Notes under the pieces: generated by a model
Told to the model about the DNA's origin: nothing
Database searches by the model: none
The model's input: the letters and a program-made list of their open reading frames with translations, nothing else
Shown here: piece after piece, positions 34,576 to 43,195 of the stretch
How the letters are laid out: each line of letters begins with the position of its first letter
Numbering within the stretch: the first letter of the stretch is position 1
Made by a program: the position numbers and the translations under genes
NCBI RefSeq assembly: GCF_020615385.1
Contig: NZ_JAJAVB010000039.1
Span: 180,130-244,129 of the forward strand
Direction of reading: 5' to 3'
DNA from: Jiella soli
GTDB lineage: Bacteria; Pseudomonadota; Alphaproteobacteria; Rhizobiales; Rhizobiaceae
Length of the DNA stretch: 64,000 nucleotides

Positions 34576-35559
34576 ATGACCACTATCGTCGGCACGAACA
34601 ATTCCGAATCACTTGTCGGAACGGAAGAAACGGACTACCTCTACGGGAATGGCGGCGCGGATACCCTTATCGGTTACGGGTTCCCCGACTATCTCTACGG
34701 AGACGACGGCAAGGATTACATCTTCGGCGGCAATGGCAACGACTACATCCAGGGTGGCAATAGCGACGACATCCTGTTTGGCGGTTCGACCGACAGCGGC
34801 GCGGACACGATCTACGGCGACGGATCGGGCGCCTCGACGGGCCAGGTCGGCGACGATCAGATCTATTTGAATGACGGCGCAGACTACGCCCAAGGCGGCG
34901 GCGGCGACGACACGATCGGCGGCGGCCTCGGAAGCGACACGATCTATGGCGATCTGTCGGGCGGCACGCAGTACGGCAGCGACCAGATCTTCGGAAGCCA
35001 GGGCAACGACCTCATCTACAGCGGCCAGGGACAGGACACTGTCTATTCCGGGACCGAAGACGACCTGATCTACATCTCCGGCACCAATGGCCAGTTCGGT
35101 GGCGGTTCCGGCGACGATACCATCCAGACGACGACCGGCTACACCGCTTCCAGCAACACCATCTATGGCGGCTCCGGCCACGACTACATCTATGCCTACC
35201 AGTCATACTCCAACAAGATCTGGGGCGGCGGGGATGCAGACTACATCGTGCTTTACGACTACAACAGCTCCGATCGGGTCTTCTACCAAGCCGGGCAGAC
35301 CGGCACCGGCTCGAACTACCTGACCGGATCCGACACGGTCTACGGCTTCGAGCACGATGTCGACGTGATCGATCTGTCTCTCTACACCTACAACAACGCC
35401 GGTGCGACGACGGACCTCCTCGCCACCGACGTGTCGGTCACAGCCGTCTCGAATTCCGGCGGCGTCTACCAGACCCTCATCACCATCAATGCCGAGACGA
35501 CCGAACAGATCGTCGTCTATGGCGATGCCTACCTCGATGCAGGCGATCTCTACGTCTAG
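34576..35559 (+). CDS. RTX (hemolysin-type calcium-binding repeat) protein
   Basis: This 327-residue acidic protein is built almost wholly of glycine-rich RTX nonapeptides from residue 8 to about 250 (for example YLYGNGGADTLIGYG, YIFGGNGNDYIQGGN, DYAQGGGGDDTIGGG). These fold as a calcium-filled parallel beta-roll outside the cell. There is no N-terminal signal peptide and no recognisable catalytic domain. The last 75 residues (YGFEHDVDVIDLSLY to YLDAGDLYV) resemble the C-terminal uncleaved signal of type I secretion substrates. No ABC exporter or membrane fusion gene is adjacent. Tyr is unusually abundant. It may be an adhesin or surface-layer-like protein. Confidence 0.85.
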   Translation: MTTIVGTNNSESLVGTEETDYLYGNGGADTLIGYGFPDYLYGDDGKDYIFGGNGNDYIQGGNSDDILFGGSTDSGADTIYGDGSGASTGQVGDDQIYLNDGADYAQGGGGDDTIGGGLGSDTIYGDLSGGTQYGSDQIFGSQGNDLIYSGQGQDTVYSGTEDDLIYISGTNGQFGGGSGDDTIQTTTGYTASSNTIYGGSGHDYIYAYQSYSNKIWGGGDADYIVLYDYNSSDRVFYQAGQTGTGSNYLTGSDTVYGFEHDVDVIDLSLYTYNNAGATTDLLATDVSVTAVSNSGGVYQTLITINAETTEQIVVYGDAYLDAGDLYV

Positions 35560-35569
35560 CGACGCGAAT

Positions 35570-35602
35570 GGGCGCTCCGGCCCTGACGACGGCCGGGCGC
35601 CC
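35570..35602 (+). terminator. Putative terminator of the RTX gene
   Basis: A stem of about 12 bp with a single bulge (GGGCGCTCCGGCC pairing with GGCCGGGCGCCC) starts 11 bases after the RTX stop codon. Only a short T-containing stretch follows (around 35611-35619), so strength is uncertain. Confidence 0.55.
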
Positions 35603-35637
35603 CAACGTCTCAGATTTTGCAGGTACGACGAACGAGC

Positions 35638-35671
35638 GACATCCGCTCCAGGCGAATGCCGAGCGGATGTC
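35638..35671. other. Perfect 11-bp inverted repeat upstream-side of tRNA-Leu 3' end
   Basis: GACATCCGCTC (35638-35648) pairs with GAGCGGATGTC (35661-35671) around a 12-base loop. It may be a second terminator for the RTX gene. It lies about 285 bases past the tRNA 3' end, rather far to be the tRNA terminator. Confidence 0.5.
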
Positions 35672-35955
35672 CGACAGATGGGACCCGAACCCGGGCGCTG
35701 ACCTTCCCTTCGCGACGAAGCGGTGCCGCCAAATTCTTCCACAACGAATTCGACGTCCGATGTCCGCATCGGGCGTCGAAACGCGTTTGGCCATGGGTCA
35801 GAGAGAGCCGCGCCCGTCAGGCGCTACCGGGAATCGCGCAAGCTGATGCGACCCGCCGGATGGCGAAGAAACGATATCGCTTCCGCCGAAGAGGCGCGTC
35901 GCGCATGTCGCCTCACAGAGAGCGATCGCAAATTTCCAGGAGTTCCGAAGATGGC

Positions 35956-36040
35956 TGGTGCGGTCGAGAAGACTCGAACTTCCACGGGTTGCCCCACAGC
36001 GACCTCAACGCTGCGCGTCTACCAATTCCGCCACGACCGC
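35956..36040 (-). tRNA. tRNA-Leu (anticodon GAG)
   Basis: This 85-base tRNA has the complete cloverleaf on the minus strand. The acceptor GCGGTCG pairs with CGACCGC, and the D arm GCGGAATTGGTAGACGC is of the leucine type. The anticodon stem is CAGCG/CGCTG with loop TTGAGGT, so the anticodon is GAG, reading CUC and CUU. There is a long class II variable arm (TGGGGCAACCCG), and the T arm is GGAAG-TTCGAGT-CTTCT. The 3' CCA is encoded at 35956-35958. Confidence 0.95.
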
Positions 36041-36197
36041 ACGCCGTGTACCGACTGGCCGCTCGGCCATCGGTGAAGCGCATCTAACAAGAGTTCCGGC
36101 GCCGCACAAGGGGCTTGTGACGATCCGATGATCGTTGTGGCCCGCGGCGCACCGATCGATCGCTCAGGATCTCAAAATCGGCTTGGAACGATGCTAA

Positions 36198-36944
36198 ATG
36201 AGCGGAATGGACACTGCCCTTCCTCTCGCCTCGCCGACGCCTCGTCTTGCCACCTCGGCCGAGCGCTTCCTTGCCGCGCCCGAATCGCCACCCGTGGCCT
36301 GGACGGTTCTCGACGGGCTGACGCCTTATGCGGATGCCCTTGCGATGATGGAGGCGCGAGTCGCGGCGATCGCCGATGGCGAGGCCGAAGAGACGGTGTT
36401 TCTGGTCGAACACCCGCCGCTCTATACTGCCGGCACCAGTGCCCGGGCCGAGGATCTTCTCGATGCGCGATTCCCCGTCTTTCCGGCCGGGCGCGGCGGC
36501 GAATACACCTATCACGGGCCGGGACAACGGGTCGCCTACGTGCTGCTCGACCTGAAGCGCCGCCGCCAGGACGTTCGTGCCTTCGTGGCGGCGCTGGAGG
36601 CCTGGATCATTGCGACCCTTGCCGAATTCCAGGTGCGCGGGGAGCGGCGCGAGGACCGCGTCGGCGTCTGGGTGCAGCGGCCGGAACGGCCGGTGGGTCT
36701 GGACGGCTCCATGGCCGAGGACAAGATCGCGGCGATCGGCATCAGGGTCCGCCGCTGGGTGACGTTCCACGGCATTTCCCTCAATGTCGATCCGGATCTG
36801 TCGCATTTTTCCGGCATCGTGCCCTGCGGCATCCGCGGCCACGGCGTGACCAGCCTCGCCGATCTCGGCATCCTCGTCTCGATGCCGGAGGTGGACGGCC
36901 TGCTCCGCAAGAATTTCGAGGCGGTGTTCGGGGCGACGGCATAG
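36198..36944 (+). CDS. lipB: Octanoyltransferase LipB
   Basis: This 248-residue enzyme moves the octanoyl group from acyl carrier protein to the lipoyl domains of 2-oxoacid dehydrogenases and GcvH, the first step of lipoate synthesis. The family features are [36 protein letters not shown], the catalytic Lys in [20 protein letters not shown] and the acyl-thioester Cys in [16 protein letters not shown]. An alternative ATG at 36207 is nearly as good. An N-terminal extension of about 30 residues is common in alphaproteobacteria. It is convergent with acyP. Confidence 0.95.
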   Translation: MSGMDTALPLASPTPRLATSAERFLAAPESPPVAWTVLDGLTPYADALAMMEARVAAIADGEAEETVFLVEHPPLYTAGTSARAEDLLDARFPVFPAGRGGEYTYHGPGQRVAYVLLDLKRRRQDVRAFVAALEAWIIATLAEFQVRGERREDRVGVWVQRPERPVGLDGSMAEDKIAAIGIRVRRWVTFHGISLNVDPDLSHFSGIVPCGIRGHGVTSLADLGILVSMPEVDGLLRKNFEAVFGATA

Positions 36945-36982
36945 CCCTCACGCGCGCCAGCAGTCTCGTCGCAGTGGAGGCG

Positions 36983-37000
36983 GTGAGCCTGGAGGCTCAC
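36983..37000. terminator. Convergent hairpin between lipB and acyP
   Basis: A perfect 7-bp stem (GTGAGCC / GGCTCAC) with a TGGA loop overlaps the acyP stop codon. It is short and lacks T-runs, so it is only a possible terminator. Confidence 0.45.
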
Positions 37001-37275
37001 ACCGTGTCGCGCAGGATGAAGCCCTCTGCCGGGCGCTCCTGCGACGGCGTCGCGTCAATCGCCGTCACCGTTGCGCCTGAGGGACCCGTCCACAGGGCCG
37101 ACAGCATGTCCTCGACCCCGGCGGCCTCCCCTGAGAAGACGGCCTCGACGGTGCCGGAGCGCCGGTTGCGCACCCAGCCCGACAGGCCGCGATGCGTCGC
37201 TTCGCCATGGCACCAGGCCCGATAGCCGACGCCCTGCACGCGACCGGATATCTCGACATGGGTGAAGGTCGTCAT
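36997..37275 (-). CDS. acyP: Acylphosphatase
   Basis: This 92-residue ferredoxin-like fold enzyme hydrolyses acyl phosphates. The phosphate-binding loop with the catalytic Arg is GRVQGVGYRAW (residues 11-21), and the catalytic Asn is in LSGWVRNRRSGTVEAVF. The length is standard for the family. It lies between lipB (convergent) and pccA (same strand, 75 bases away), without an obvious functional link. Confidence 0.93.
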   Translation of the reverse strand: MTTFTHVEISGRVQGVGYRAWCHGEATHRGLSGWVRNRRSGTVEAVFSGEAAGVEDMLSALWTGPSGATVTAIDATPSQERPAEGFILRDTV

Positions 37276-37350
37276 GGGAGCTCCCGTGCAAGGTCGTGGT
37301 TGACCGTCACGCGATGACAGGCCCGGAACAATGATAGCGGCGGAGCGCCG

Positions 37351-39366
37351 CTATTCGAACTCCATGATCACCGCATCGACGGCAAGGCTGTCCCCCGGCT
37401 TCGCCTTGAGGCTCGCAACCGTCAGGTCGCGCTCCGCCCGCAGGATGTTCTCCATCTTCATCGCCTCGACCACGGCCAGCGTTTCGCCCGCCTTGACCGC
37501 CTGCCCTTCCTCGACCGCGATGGAGACGACGAGCCCCGGCATGGGGCAGAGCAGGAGCTTGGACGTGTCGGGCGCCTGCTTTTCCGGCATCAGCCGGTCG
37601 AGCTCGGCGATGGCGGGAACCATGACGGCGACATCGATCCAGACGCCGTCGAGAAACAGCGAGACGCCATTGCCGCGCGTCCTCACCTGCGCGGTCTCGG
37701 CGACGCCGTCGATCGTGCCGGTCCAGGGGGATTCCCCCGGCCGGTAGGCGGTGGCGATCAGCGAGGCGCGGCCGTCGCAGGCCGCGCGGTAGATGTCCTC
37801 GCCGGGCGCCAGCTCGTCCGGCCGCTTGACCGAGACCGGCAGATAGCCGCCCTCGATCCTGGCGACCCAGTCGCGCTGCAATTGGCCCGAATGCGGCCGC
37901 AGCCGGTCGACATGCCGGTCGAGCCGCCGCTTCCGCGCGATCTCGATCGTGGTGGCGATCAGCGCGGCGCGGCGCTTCGTGTCCGCCGAAGGCTCCGGCC
38001 GCTCGAAACCGTCCGGATATTCCTCCGCGATGAACGCGGTCGACAGCCGCCCTTCGCGCCAGCGCGGATGCTGCATGAGGGCTGCGAGGAAAGGGATGTT
38101 GTGCGAGATGCCGTCGATCTCGAAGGCGCCCAGCGCCCGCCCCATGGCGTCGATCGCCTTCTCGCGGGTGTCGGCATGGGTGCAGAGCTTGGCAATCATC
38201 GGGTCGTAGTAGAGCGAAATCTCCGAGCCCTCCTCGACGCCGGTGTCGTTGCGCACCGTCGCGCCCGGCGCGATCGACACCTCAGGCGGGCGGTAGCGGC
38301 TGAGCCGGCCGATCGAGGGCAGGAAGCCGCGGAAGGGATCCTCGGCGTAGATCCGGCTCTCCACCGCCCAGCCGTCCAACCTGACGTCCTCCTGGTGGAT
38401 CGCCAGCGGCTCGCCGGCCGCGATCTTCAGCATCTCCGCGACGATGTCGATGCCGGTGACGAGTTCGGTGACCGGATGCTCCACCTGCAGCCGCGTGTTC
38501 ATTTCCAGGAAATAGAAATTACGCTCCTTGTCGACGATGAACTCGACCGTCCCTGCGCTCTGATAGTCGACGGCCTGAGCGAGCGCGACGGCCTGGGCGC
38601 CCATCGCCGCCCGCGTCTCGGCATCGAGAAAGGGCGACGGCGCTTCTTCGACGACCTTCTGGTTGCGGCGCTGGATCGAACACTCGCGCTCGCCGAGATG
38701 GATGGCATTGCCGTGGGCGTCGGCGAGCACCTGGATCTCGATATGGCGCGGCTCGACCACGAACTTCTCGATGAACACGCGGTCGTCGCCGAAGGAAGAG
38801 CGCGCCTCCGAACGGGCGCGGTCGAAGCCGTCGCGGCATTCGCGCTCGTTAAAGGCTATGCGCATACCCTTGCCGCCACCGCCGGCCGAGGCCTTGATCA
38901 TCACCGGATAGCCGATCTCCCCGGCGATCCGCACCGCCTCGTCGGCATCCTCGATGATGCCGAGATGGCCGGGCACGACATTGACGCCGGCGGCCTCGGC
39001 GAAGCGCTTCGATTCGATCTTGTCGCCCATCGCCCGGATCGCCTTCGGCTTCGGCCCGATGAAGGTGATGCCGTTGTCCTCAAGGAGTTCGCAGAAGGCG
39101 GCCCGTTCGGACAGGAAGCCGTAGCCGGGATGCACCGCCTCTGCGCCGGTCTCGCGGCACGCCTGAAGGATCTTCTCGCCGAGAAGATAGCTCTCGGAGG
39201 CCGGCGCCGCGCCGATATGCACCGCGGTGTCCGCCATGCGCGCATGGACCGCGTTCCGGTCGGCGTCGGAATAGACGGCGACGGTGCGGATCCCCATGGC
39301 GCGGGCGGTCCGGATCACGCGGCAGGCTATCTCGCCGCGATTGGCAATCAGGATGGTCTCGAACAT
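37351..39366 (-). CDS. pccA: Propionyl-CoA carboxylase alpha subunit (biotin carboxylase + BCCP)
   Basis: This 671-residue biotin-dependent carboxylase subunit has an N-terminal biotin carboxylase (FETILIANRGEIACRVIRTA; ATP-grasp GGGGKGMR; CSIQRRNQKVVEEAPSP), a BT domain around 490-590, and a C-terminal biotin carrier domain with the biotinylated Lys in VEAMKMENI. Length and BT domain fit propionyl-CoA carboxylase better than methylcrotonyl- or acetyl-CoA carboxylase. With the beta subunit it makes methylmalonyl-CoA from propionyl-CoA. The beta-subunit gene is not adjacent. The propionyl-CoA synthetase at 61158 could supply its substrate. A small XRE regulator is divergent. Confidence 0.9.
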   Translation of the reverse strand: MFETILIANRGEIACRVIRTARAMGIRTVAVYSDADRNAVHARMADTAVHIGAAPASESYLLGEKILQACRETGAEAVHPGYGFLSERAAFCELLEDNGITFIGPKPKAIRAMGDKIESKRFAEAAGVNVVPGHLGIIEDADEAVRIAGEIGYPVMIKASAGGGGKGMRIAFNERECRDGFDRARSEARSSFGDDRVFIEKFVVEPRHIEIQVLADAHGNAIHLGERECSIQRRNQKVVEEAPSPFLDAETRAAMGAQAVALAQAVDYQSAGTVEFIVDKERNFYFLEMNTRLQVEHPVTELVTGIDIVAEMLKIAAGEPLAIHQEDVRLDGWAVESRIYAEDPFRGFLPSIGRLSRYRPPEVSIAPGATVRNDTGVEEGSEISLYYDPMIAKLCTHADTREKAIDAMGRALGAFEIDGISHNIPFLAALMQHPRWREGRLSTAFIAEEYPDGFERPEPSADTKRRAALIATTIEIARKRRLDRHVDRLRPHSGQLQRDWVARIEGGYLPVSVKRPDELAPGEDIYRAACDGRASLIATAYRPGESPWTGTIDGVAETAQVRTRGNGVSLFLDGVWIDVAVMVPAIAELDRLMPEKQAPDTSKLLLCPMPGLVVSIAVEEGQAVKAGETLAVVEAMKMENILRAERDLTVASLKAKPGDSLAVDAVIMEFE

Positions 39367-39503
39367 GTCGATGCTTCGACTCCGGCGGGAAATGATCAAA
39401 GACAAGGCATCGGTTTTGACCTTTGTGCTGAAATCCCGCAAGTCAGTCGCATCATGTTCCGTGATGGGAGCGAGGGATCAACACCGAGACGAGGGGAATA
39501 GCG

Positions 39504-39863
39504 ATGATGGATCAGCCGATCATGCGCACGGACGACGACACGATGGGCGGCCGGATCGAGCGGATGCGCGCGCGGTTCGGACTGTCGACGGAGGCCCTCG
39601 CCGCCCGGATCGGCGTCGATGCGGAAACCATGCGGGACTGGGAGCGCGACCGTGCGGCTCCCGGTCCTGAGCGGCTGGTCGCGCTGGCCGGCGCCTTCGG
39701 CGTCAATCCGGCCTGGCTCATGGAGGGTCTCGGCGAACCGGACGAGGAGGTCGGCCTCGACCACGCGGCGGCGAGCCTCAGGCTCGAGGAGCTGCGGCGC
39801 CAGCGCGCGGCGATCGACCAGCAGATCCAGCGCCTCGAAGCGCTCCTCGCCCAGACCGGCTAA
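39504..39863 (+). CDS. XRE family DNA-binding protein with C-terminal coiled coil
   Basis: This 119-residue protein has a Cro/C1-type helix-turn-helix at residues 17-70 (GGRIERMRARFGLSTEALAA, IGVDAETMRDWERDRAAPGP) and a C-terminal coiled coil (RLEELRRQRAAIDQQIQRLE) that probably dimerises it. GAGGGGAA lies 7 bases before the ATG. It is divergent from pccA with 137 bases between, so regulation of propionyl-CoA carboxylation is possible. The stop codon TAA is supplied by the palindromic repeat that follows. Confidence 0.85.
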   Translation: MMDQPIMRTDDDTMGGRIERMRARFGLSTEALAARIGVDAETMRDWERDRAAPGPERLVALAGAFGVNPAWLMEGLGEPDEEVGLDHAAASLRLEELRRQRAAIDQQIQRLEALLAQTG

Positions 39864-39964
39864 AGCATCGGACCGAAAAGTGGGAACCGGTTTTCGGAAC
39901 GATCCGATGCGAGAACAATGAGAGAGGCCGGAGGCGCAATCCCGATTTCCCGCCCGATGCTTTA
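39862..39964. repeat. RIME-like intergenic palindromic repeat, copy B
   Basis: This element of about 103 bases shares its start (AGCATCGGACCGAAAAGTGG) and end (CGCCCGATGCTTTA) with copy A at 9096-9200. The first half is a nested palindrome: GCATCGGA pairs with TCCGATGC and CCGAAAA with TTTTCGG. The end mirrors the beginning (AAGCATCGG against CCGATGCTT). It exactly fills the gap between two convergent genes and overlaps both stop codons. Confidence 0.8.
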
Positions 39965-40915
39965 GTGTTCGGCCGGGACGCGTTCGACGCCGACCGCGAG
40001 GCGCCGCTCACGCAGATAGATGAAGAGGCCAGAGCCGACGATGATCGCAATGCCGAGGAATTTCGGCGCATCCGGCAATTCCGAGAAGAAGAGGTAGCCG
40101 AGGATGATCGCCGAGACGATCTCGATATAGCCGAACGGGGCGAGCAGCGAGGCCGGCGCGAGCCGATAGGCCTCGATGAAGCAGAGATGGCCGGCCGTGC
40201 CGACGGCCCCCATCACGAGGAATATCCCCCAGACCGCGGCCTCGCGCGGCCAGCGGAACGACAGGTCCGGGATAGCCAGGGCTTCGCCGACGGCGATCAG
40301 CAGCGCCACGACCGCGGCGCCCCCGAGCCCGGCGTAGAACAGCATTCCCATCGGCGTCGTCCCGCGCGAGACCCGGCGGCTGAGGATGAGGTAGAGGCCG
40401 ACAGCGATCGCCGCGGCGAGCGGCAGCAACGAGGCGAGGCCGAATACGGCATAGCTCGGCCGGATAATGATCAACGCGCCGACAAACCCGGCGAGCACCG
40501 CGAGGATCCGGCGCCAGCCGACGCTCTCCTTCAGGAGCAGCGCCGAGAGAAGCGTCACGATCATCGGCTCGACCAGGAACACCGCCACCGCGTCGGCGAG
40601 CGGCATGAATTTGAGCGCTCCGAAAAAGGCGATGCCGCCGATCCCGAGCAGCGCGCCCCGCAGGAAGTTCGTCCGCGGATGGCGGGTCGCAAGCCCCTTG
40701 ATGCCATGGCGCAGGAGGAGAAGCGGCAGGATCATCACCGCCTGGAGGATCAGCCGGATCAGCGAGACTTCTCCGGGAGGAACTTCATAGGTGGTGACCA
40801 GGATCTTGCCAAACGCATCGAGCAGCGGAATGAAGGCCGCGCCGCTCGCCATGATGACGATGCCGCGAATGGTCTCGGCCGGCGTGTTCTCGAGGGTCTC
40901 GGTGATCGTTGCCAT
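39962..40915 (-). CDS. EamA/DMT superfamily transporter
   Basis: This 317-residue inner-membrane protein has ten predicted helices arranged as two EamA repeats (from GIVIMASGAAFIPLLDAFGK and from AAAIAVGLYLILSRRVS). Drug/metabolite transporters of this type export amino acids, nucleobases or metabolites; the substrate is unknown. MATITETLENTPAE is taken as the start; an ATG five codons earlier is possible. Its TAA stop lies in the end of repeat copy B. Confidence 0.88.
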   Translation of the reverse strand: MATITETLENTPAETIRGIVIMASGAAFIPLLDAFGKILVTTYEVPPGEVSLIRLILQAVMILPLLLLRHGIKGLATRHPRTNFLRGALLGIGGIAFFGALKFMPLADAVAVFLVEPMIVTLLSALLLKESVGWRRILAVLAGFVGALIIIRPSYAVFGLASLLPLAAAIAVGLYLILSRRVSRGTTPMGMLFYAGLGGAAVVALLIAVGEALAIPDLSFRWPREAAVWGIFLVMGAVGTAGHLCFIEAYRLAPASLLAPFGYIEIVSAIILGYLFFSELPDAPKFLGIAIIVGSGLFIYLRERRLAVGVERVPAEH

Positions 40916-41009
40916 GCGCTTTGATCGCATGGAAAAACGGCCCTCGCCATTGATAAGTTGGCGTTAGGGAAACGGCCGAACGTGAATCTGGGCTGCAGGA
41001 AAGACGACG

Positions 41010-41462
41010 ATGACCAAGCTCCTGATCGACGCCGATGCCTGTCCGGTGAAGGACGAGGCGATCGAGATCGCGGTCCGTCACGGCGCCGAAGCGGTGCTCG
41101 TCTCCAATGGCGGCATGCGGCCCTCGCGCTATCCGGACGCGCGGATCGTTGCCGTGCCGGAAGGGCCGGACGCCGCCGACGACTGGATCGTCGACGCGGC
41201 CGAACCGGACGACGTCGTTGTGACCGCCGACATTCCGCTCGCCGCGCGTGCGCTCGAAAAGGGCGCGGCCGTGCTCGGGCCTACCGGGCGCCCCTTCACC
41301 GACGAGACCATCGGCACTGCCCTGTCGATGCGGGCCTTCAAGCAGCATCTGCGCGAGACCGGCGAATCGAAGGGCTACAATGCCAGCTTCACTGCCGCCG
41401 ACCGCTCGCGCTTCCGCCAGGCGCTCGACCAGATCCTGAAACGGACCGCCGCCGGAAGCTGA
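41010..41462 (+). CDS. YaiI/YqxD family protein (DUF188)
   Basis: This 150-residue protein of the DUF188 family, a PIN-like fold, has acidic residues clustered as in nucleases (LLIDADACPVKDEA; EPDDVVVTADIPLAAR; TDETIGTALSMRAFKQHL). Function is not established. GGAAAGA lies about 6 bases before the ATG. It is convergent with the methyltransferase gene, leaving only 12 bases. Confidence 0.9.
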   Translation: MTKLLIDADACPVKDEAIEIAVRHGAEAVLVSNGGMRPSRYPDARIVAVPEGPDAADDWIVDAAEPDDVVVTADIPLAARALEKGAAVLGPTGRPFTDETIGTALSMRAFKQHLRETGESKGYNASFTAADRSRFRQALDQILKRTAAGS

Positions 41463-41474
41463 GCAAGTCCTTCC

Positions 41475-42029
41475 TCAGGGCCGGTCCGCGGAAGTCTGCC
41501 GCCCCAGCGTGTGAGCCTTCAGCGCCCGCTCCTCGGCCGGAATGCGGATCGCGAGGACGCCGGCATTGATCAGTGTGAACAGCAGCGCGATCGCCCAGAG
41601 GCCGAAGACCGCCGGCAGCAGGAAGATCTCGCAGACCACGACGGCATAGTTCGGATGCGGAAAGAAACGATACGGCCCCTTCGCGATCAACCGTTCCCCG
41701 GGTTTCACCACGATTCGCGTCGTCCAGCGCCGGCCGATCGAGACGAGCGTCCAGAACCGGGCCAGTTGGACGAGCGCGAAGAGCGCCAGGAGACCGAGCG
41801 AGATCGGTTGGCCGAAGGCGAAGAGCCACATCAGGCCGAGCCAGGCGGCATGCACCGCGACGATCAGCGGATAATGCGGCGCCTCCATTTCGATGGCGCC
41901 CTCCGCCTTGAGCCGTCTCGTATTGCGCCGCGCGAACCAGAGCTCGGCCAGCCGCTGGAGCGTCACGTAGAGGAGGACTGCGGCGGTCGCCCAAACCGGC
42001 GCGGCAGGACCTGCAAAGGACTCAGGCAT
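41475..42029 (-). CDS. Isoprenylcysteine carboxyl methyltransferase (ICMT) family protein
   Basis: This 184-residue membrane protein with about four to five helices carries the ICMT/phospholipid-methyltransferase signature near the end (GPYRFFPHPNYAVVVCEI, and RIPAEERALKAH), which binds S-adenosylmethionine. Its ATG (MPESFAGPAAP) lies 8 bases inside the 3' end of the type III polyketide synthase gene, so they are translationally coupled. The same pair occurs in bpsA-bpsB of Bacillus, where the ICMT-type protein O-methylates the polyketide alkylpyrone. A methyl-ether-forming role on the polyketide product is the best inference. Confidence 0.87.
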   Translation of the reverse strand: MPESFAGPAAPVWATAAVLLYVTLQRLAELWFARRNTRRLKAEGAIEMEAPHYPLIVAVHAAWLGLMWLFAFGQPISLGLLALFALVQLARFWTLVSIGRRWTTRIVVKPGERLIAKGPYRFFPHPNYAVVVCEIFLLPAVFGLWAIALLFTLINAGVLAIRIPAEERALKAHTLGRQTSADRP

Positions 42030-43080
42030 CGAGCCGCACGAAACTGCCGGTGAAGCCCGGGCCGAGCGCCGAGACCAGAGCCCGACCGGCAAGCCCCTCG
42101 CGCAGCTTGCGTTCGAGCACGAAGAGCACCGTGGGCGCCGACATGTTGCCGAAGTCGCGCAGGATCTCGCGCTCGACGTTCAGCGTGCCCTGCGGAAGCC
42201 GGAACGCTCCTTCCAGCGCGTCCACGACCTTCGCCCCGCCCGGGTGAAAGACGAAGCCGCCGAGATCGTCAACGCTCTCGCCCTGCCGTTCGAGGAACTC
42301 CCCCACAGCCGGGCGCATGCGCTCGCTCACGAGATCAGGGATCGAGGCCGAGAAGATCGCGCCGAAGCCCTCGGGATCGACCTGCCAGCCCATGACGCCG
42401 AGCGTTTCCGGCCACAGGTGCTCGCCCGCCGAGATGACATCCGCGCCCTCCTCGCGGCCGTCGGCGGTCAGCACGAGACCCGCGGCGCCGTCCCCGAAGA
42501 GCGCGGTCGCGACGATGTTGCTCTTGGTCAGTTCGTCGTCCCGGAAGGCGAGCGTGCAGATCTCGACCGCGACGAGCAGCACCTTGGAGCCGGGATCGGC
42601 CCGCGCCAAGCGGGCGGCCAGCGACAAGCCGGACACCCCGCCGGCGCAGCCGAGGCCGAAGACGGGCACGCGATGAACATCCGGCCGGAACCCCATCGCC
42701 TGATGCGCCCTGGCCTCCAGCGACGGCGTCGCGATACCCGTCGAGGAGACCGTCACCACTGTATCGATCTCGCCAGCGGACACGCCCGCCCTCTCGAGCG
42801 CGGCCGTCGCAGCCTTGACGAAGAGTTCCGTCGCGCCGTCGAGATACGCCTCAGTGCGCTGTTGCCAATTCTGTGATCGGTGAAACCAATCGAAGGGGCG
42901 CACCGAATACCGTACCATGATCCCGGTGTTCTCGAAGACCGGGCGTAACCGCTCGAAGTCGCGGAACCGCTTGCCGAACATCTCGGCGGCGTGGGCCACG
43001 ACCTCGCTCTGCGGCAGGACGTGAGGCGGAACGGCGGTCGCGATACCGGCAATTCGCGGCAAGGGATGGGAGACGGTCAT
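42022..43080 (-). CDS. Type III polyketide synthase (alkylpyrone/alkylresorcinol type)
   Basis: This 352-residue chalcone-synthase-fold enzyme has the catalytic triad visible: Cys in VFGLGCAGGVSGLSLAARL (about residue 150), His in GGFVFHPGGAKVV (about 285) and Asn in RDFGNMSAPTVLFVLE (about 317). Bacterial members of this branch condense a long-chain acyl-CoA with malonyl-CoA units to give alkylpyrones or alkylresorcinols, membrane lipids that can replace phospholipids in dormant cells. ATG 43080 (MTVSHPLPRI) is the family-like start. It is followed by, and overlaps, an ICMT-type methyltransferase, and is divergent from a cytochrome b/molybdoenzyme pair. Confidence 0.93.
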   Translation of the reverse strand: MTVSHPLPRIAGIATAVPPHVLPQSEVVAHAAEMFGKRFRDFERLRPVFENTGIMVRYSVRPFDWFHRSQNWQQRTEAYLDGATELFVKAATAALERAGVSAGEIDTVVTVSSTGIATPSLEARAHQAMGFRPDVHRVPVFGLGCAGGVSGLSLAARLARADPGSKVLLVAVEICTLAFRDDELTKSNIVATALFGDGAAGLVLTADGREEGADVISAGEHLWPETLGVMGWQVDPEGFGAIFSASIPDLVSERMRPAVGEFLERQGESVDDLGGFVFHPGGAKVVDALEGAFRLPQGTLNVEREILRDFGNMSAPTVLFVLERKLREGLAGRALVSALGPGFTGSFVRLDA

Positions 43081-43195
43081 GCAGGGTGGCACCTTGACTG
43101 AGCATTTGCAGGAAGCCAATCGCGAGGACCCGCTTTCGTTGCGCCGGGCGGAGACACAATCGCGTCAAAGCAGCGGGTCGAACCGGGCTCGGGCG

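Larger units (their letters stand above)
35560..35955. other. Intergenic region after the RTX gene
   Basis: This 396-base stretch lies between the RTX stop and the 3' end of tRNA-Leu. It contains a terminator-like stem at 35570-35602 and a second perfect stem at 35638-35671. Overlapping open frames exist but none has a ribosome-binding site or recognisable protein, so I see no gene here. Confidence 0.5.
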
